Below, in pieces: positions 62,693 to 64,000 of a DNA stretch of 64,000 nt. Origin of the DNA: Nonomuraea purpurea. GTDB taxonomy: Bacteria > Actinomycetota > Actinomycetes > Streptosporangiales > Streptosporangiaceae. Position numbers and translations under genes: made by a program. The first letter of the stretch is position 1; each line of letters begins with the position of its first letter. The notes under the pieces are model-generated. The model ran no database searches, was not told where the DNA came from, and was given only the letters and a program-made list of their open reading frames with translations. Location of the stretch: positions 124,001 through 188,000 of the forward strand of contig NZ_JBHSBI010000018.1 of the NCBI RefSeq assembly GCF_042650645.1. The letters are read 5' to 3'.

Positions 62693-63958
62693 ATGCGTGC
62701 ATCTGCGATCGGCGCGACGGCGCTGCTCCTGCTCGCCGTCGCCGCCTGCGGGGGGCGGGACGGCGGCACGGCGGGCACGGCGGCCTCGGGCAAATGCCAG
62801 GGCCAGCAGACGACCGGCATCACCGACAAGAGCATCAAACTGGGCGGCATCTACCCGCTGTCCGGCCCGGCCTCCGCCTACGGAGACATCCCCAAGGGCA
62901 TCAAGGCCTACTTCGACTACGTCAACGCCGAGAAAGGCGGCATCGGCGGGCGCAAAGTGGAGTTCGTCGTGCGCGACGACGGCTACCAGCCGCCCAAGGC
63001 CGTCGAGGAGGCCCGCAGGCTGGTCGAGCAGGAGCAGGTGTTCGCCCTGTTCCAGACGCTCGGCACCCCCTCCAGCACCGCGACATGGGACTACGCCAAC
63101 CAGCGCAAGGTGCCGCAGGTGTTCGTCGCCACCGGCGCCTCCAAGTGGGGCACCGACACCACGCACCCGTGGACGATCGGCTGGCAACCCAACTACATCT
63201 CCGAGGCTCGCGTCTACGCCCAGTACCTCAAGACCGAGAAGCCCGACGCCAAGGTCGCCGTGCTCTACCAGAACGACGACTTCGGCAAGGACCTGTTCGG
63301 CGGGTTCACGCGGGCCATCGAGGGCACCGGCATCAAGGTCGTGGCCGAGCAGAGCTACGAGGTCTCCGACCCCAGCGTCGACCCGCAGATGCGCAACCTG
63401 GCCGAGTCGAAGGCGGACGTGCTGCTCGACATCACCACGCCCAAGTTCGGCTCGCAGGCGCTGGCCGCCGACGCCAGGAACACGGCCTGGAACCCGCTGC
63501 ACATCGTCAACAACGTGGCCGCCTCGATCACCGTGCTCAAGCCCGTCGGCTTCGAGAACGTCCAGGGCGTCGTGTCCAGCACCTACTACAAGGACCCCAA
63601 CGACCCCATGTGGCAGAACGACGCCGAGATGGCGCTGTACCGGCAGAAGATGGGCCAGTACGCGGCCGGCGCCGACCCGAACATCCCCTACCACGCCTTC
63701 GGGTGGGCGGTCGCGAGCAGTTTCCACAAGGCCATGGACGCCGCCGCGTGCCCGACCCGCGAGGGGCTGCGCGACTCCGTCCGCAACCTCAAGGGCGTGC
63801 AGGTGGGCATGCTGCTGCCCGGGGTGACGATGGACACCTCCCCAGGGGACGGGTTCCCGATCGAGTCGATGCAGCTCATGACGTTCAAGGGCGAACGGTG
63901 GGAGCTGTTCGGCCAGGTGATCGACACGCGAAAGGAGTTCGGGCCGCTGACGGGCTGA
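62693..63958 (+). CDS. ABC importer substrate-binding lipoprotein (LivJ/K-like)
   Basis: A 421-aa binding protein. The lipobox ends VAAC at C19. The mature part is a type I periplasmic-binding fold with IKLGGIYPLSGPASAYGDIP at the start, KVAVLYQNDDFGKDLFGGF in the middle and a C-terminal QLMTFKGERWELFGQVID. Last gene of the Liv operon, four bases after livM. Such proteins bind amino acids, amides, urea or aromatic acids; the neighbouring acyl-CoA synthetase and PucR gene favour a carboxylic acid, but the ligand cannot be read here. Confidence 0.93.
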   Translation: MRASAIGATALLLLAVAACGGRDGGTAGTAASGKCQGQQTTGITDKSIKLGGIYPLSGPASAYGDIPKGIKAYFDYVNAEKGGIGGRKVEFVVRDDGYQPPKAVEEARRLVEQEQVFALFQTLGTPSSTATWDYANQRKVPQVFVATGASKWGTDTTHPWTIGWQPNYISEARVYAQYLKTEKPDAKVAVLYQNDDFGKDLFGGFTRAIEGTGIKVVAEQSYEVSDPSVDPQMRNLAESKADVLLDITTPKFGSQALAADARNTAWNPLHIVNNVAASITVLKPVGFENVQGVVSSTYYKDPNDPMWQNDAEMALYRQKMGQYAAGADPNIPYHAFGWAVASSFHKAMDAAACPTREGLRDSVRNLKGVQVGMLLPGVTMDTSPGDGFPIESMQLMTFKGERWELFGQVIDTRKEFGPLTG

Positions 63959-64000
63959 CCCTCAGCTCCGTGGCGTGACCACGCCTGCCCTGACCAGCCA

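Overview
The window is very GC-rich with strongly GC-biased third codon positions. It carries a typical actinomycete repertoire: an ECF sigma factor, STAS and HATPase switch proteins, a WhiJ/DUF397 locus, AfsR/SARP and large LuxR regulators, secreted polysaccharide enzymes and an MSMEG-type class A PBP. This points to the chromosome of a filamentous actinomycete, most likely Streptosporangiales (Nonomuraea-like). That placement is inferred from gene content only. I see no rRNA, tRNA, insertion sequence, CRISPR array or phage genes.

Region by region. (1) 1-3436 is a cellulose-response block on the minus strand: an AA10 lytic polysaccharide monooxygenase with a CBM2 (cut by the window edge), a membrane Ser/Thr kinase and a CebR-like LacI repressor. 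Identical 14-bp palindromes (TGGGAGCGCTCCCA) sit before the LPMO and before the repressor-kinase pair. (2) 3592-8666 holds a class A penicillin-binding protein, a coupled pair of poorly known proteins (one resembling a degenerate TagF/KpsC-type glycosyltransferase) and a STAS protein. (3) 8691-18448 holds a flavin disulfide reductase, an intracellular sialidase, a STAS plus CheR-PAS pair, an alpha/beta hydrolase, an ECF sigma factor with a coupled membrane partner, and a TetR-SDR pair. (4) 18721-22051 holds an archaeal-type ATPase and a WhiJ/AbaA-like cluster (HATPase, Xre-DUF5753, DUF397) with a possibly broken small gene. (5) 22089-26921 is an MFS exporter divergent from a SARP-NB-ARC-TPR regulator. 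(6) 26983-30646 holds two divergent secreted wall/glycan hydrolases ending in the same golvesin-like module.

(7) 30833-39646 is the most notable region. After an orphan histidine kinase and a scar-like stretch come, all on the minus strand, a PadR repressor with a coupled membrane protein, a lipoprotein gene, and a second paralogous lipoprotein gene leading an operon with a MacA-like adaptor, a MacB-like ATPase and permease and a secreted emfourin-like protein. All three promoters share one architecture: a -35 box, an 18-bp spacer holding the same 14-bp palindromic operator one base upstream of the -10 box, and an ATG 6-8 bases after the -10 box. They therefore look like leaderless promoters of a single PadR regulon controlling an export island.

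(8) 39759-46569 holds a second amidase, a small orphan ORF, a DUF574-type methyltransferase, a thermolysin-family protease and a large LuxR-type ATPase. (9) 46691-48933 is an MFS drug exporter divergent from its TetR regulator around a 12-bp inverted-repeat operator. (10) 48934-56368 holds a coupled AAA+/TPR and TPR-membrane pair, a cytoplasmic GH2 beta-mannosidase and an M28 membrane peptidase. (11) 56356-63958 holds an acyl-CoA synthetase overlapped by a PucR-type regulator, divergent from a complete five-gene Liv-type ABC importer, together an uptake and activation locus for a carboxylic acid or amino-acid-like substrate.
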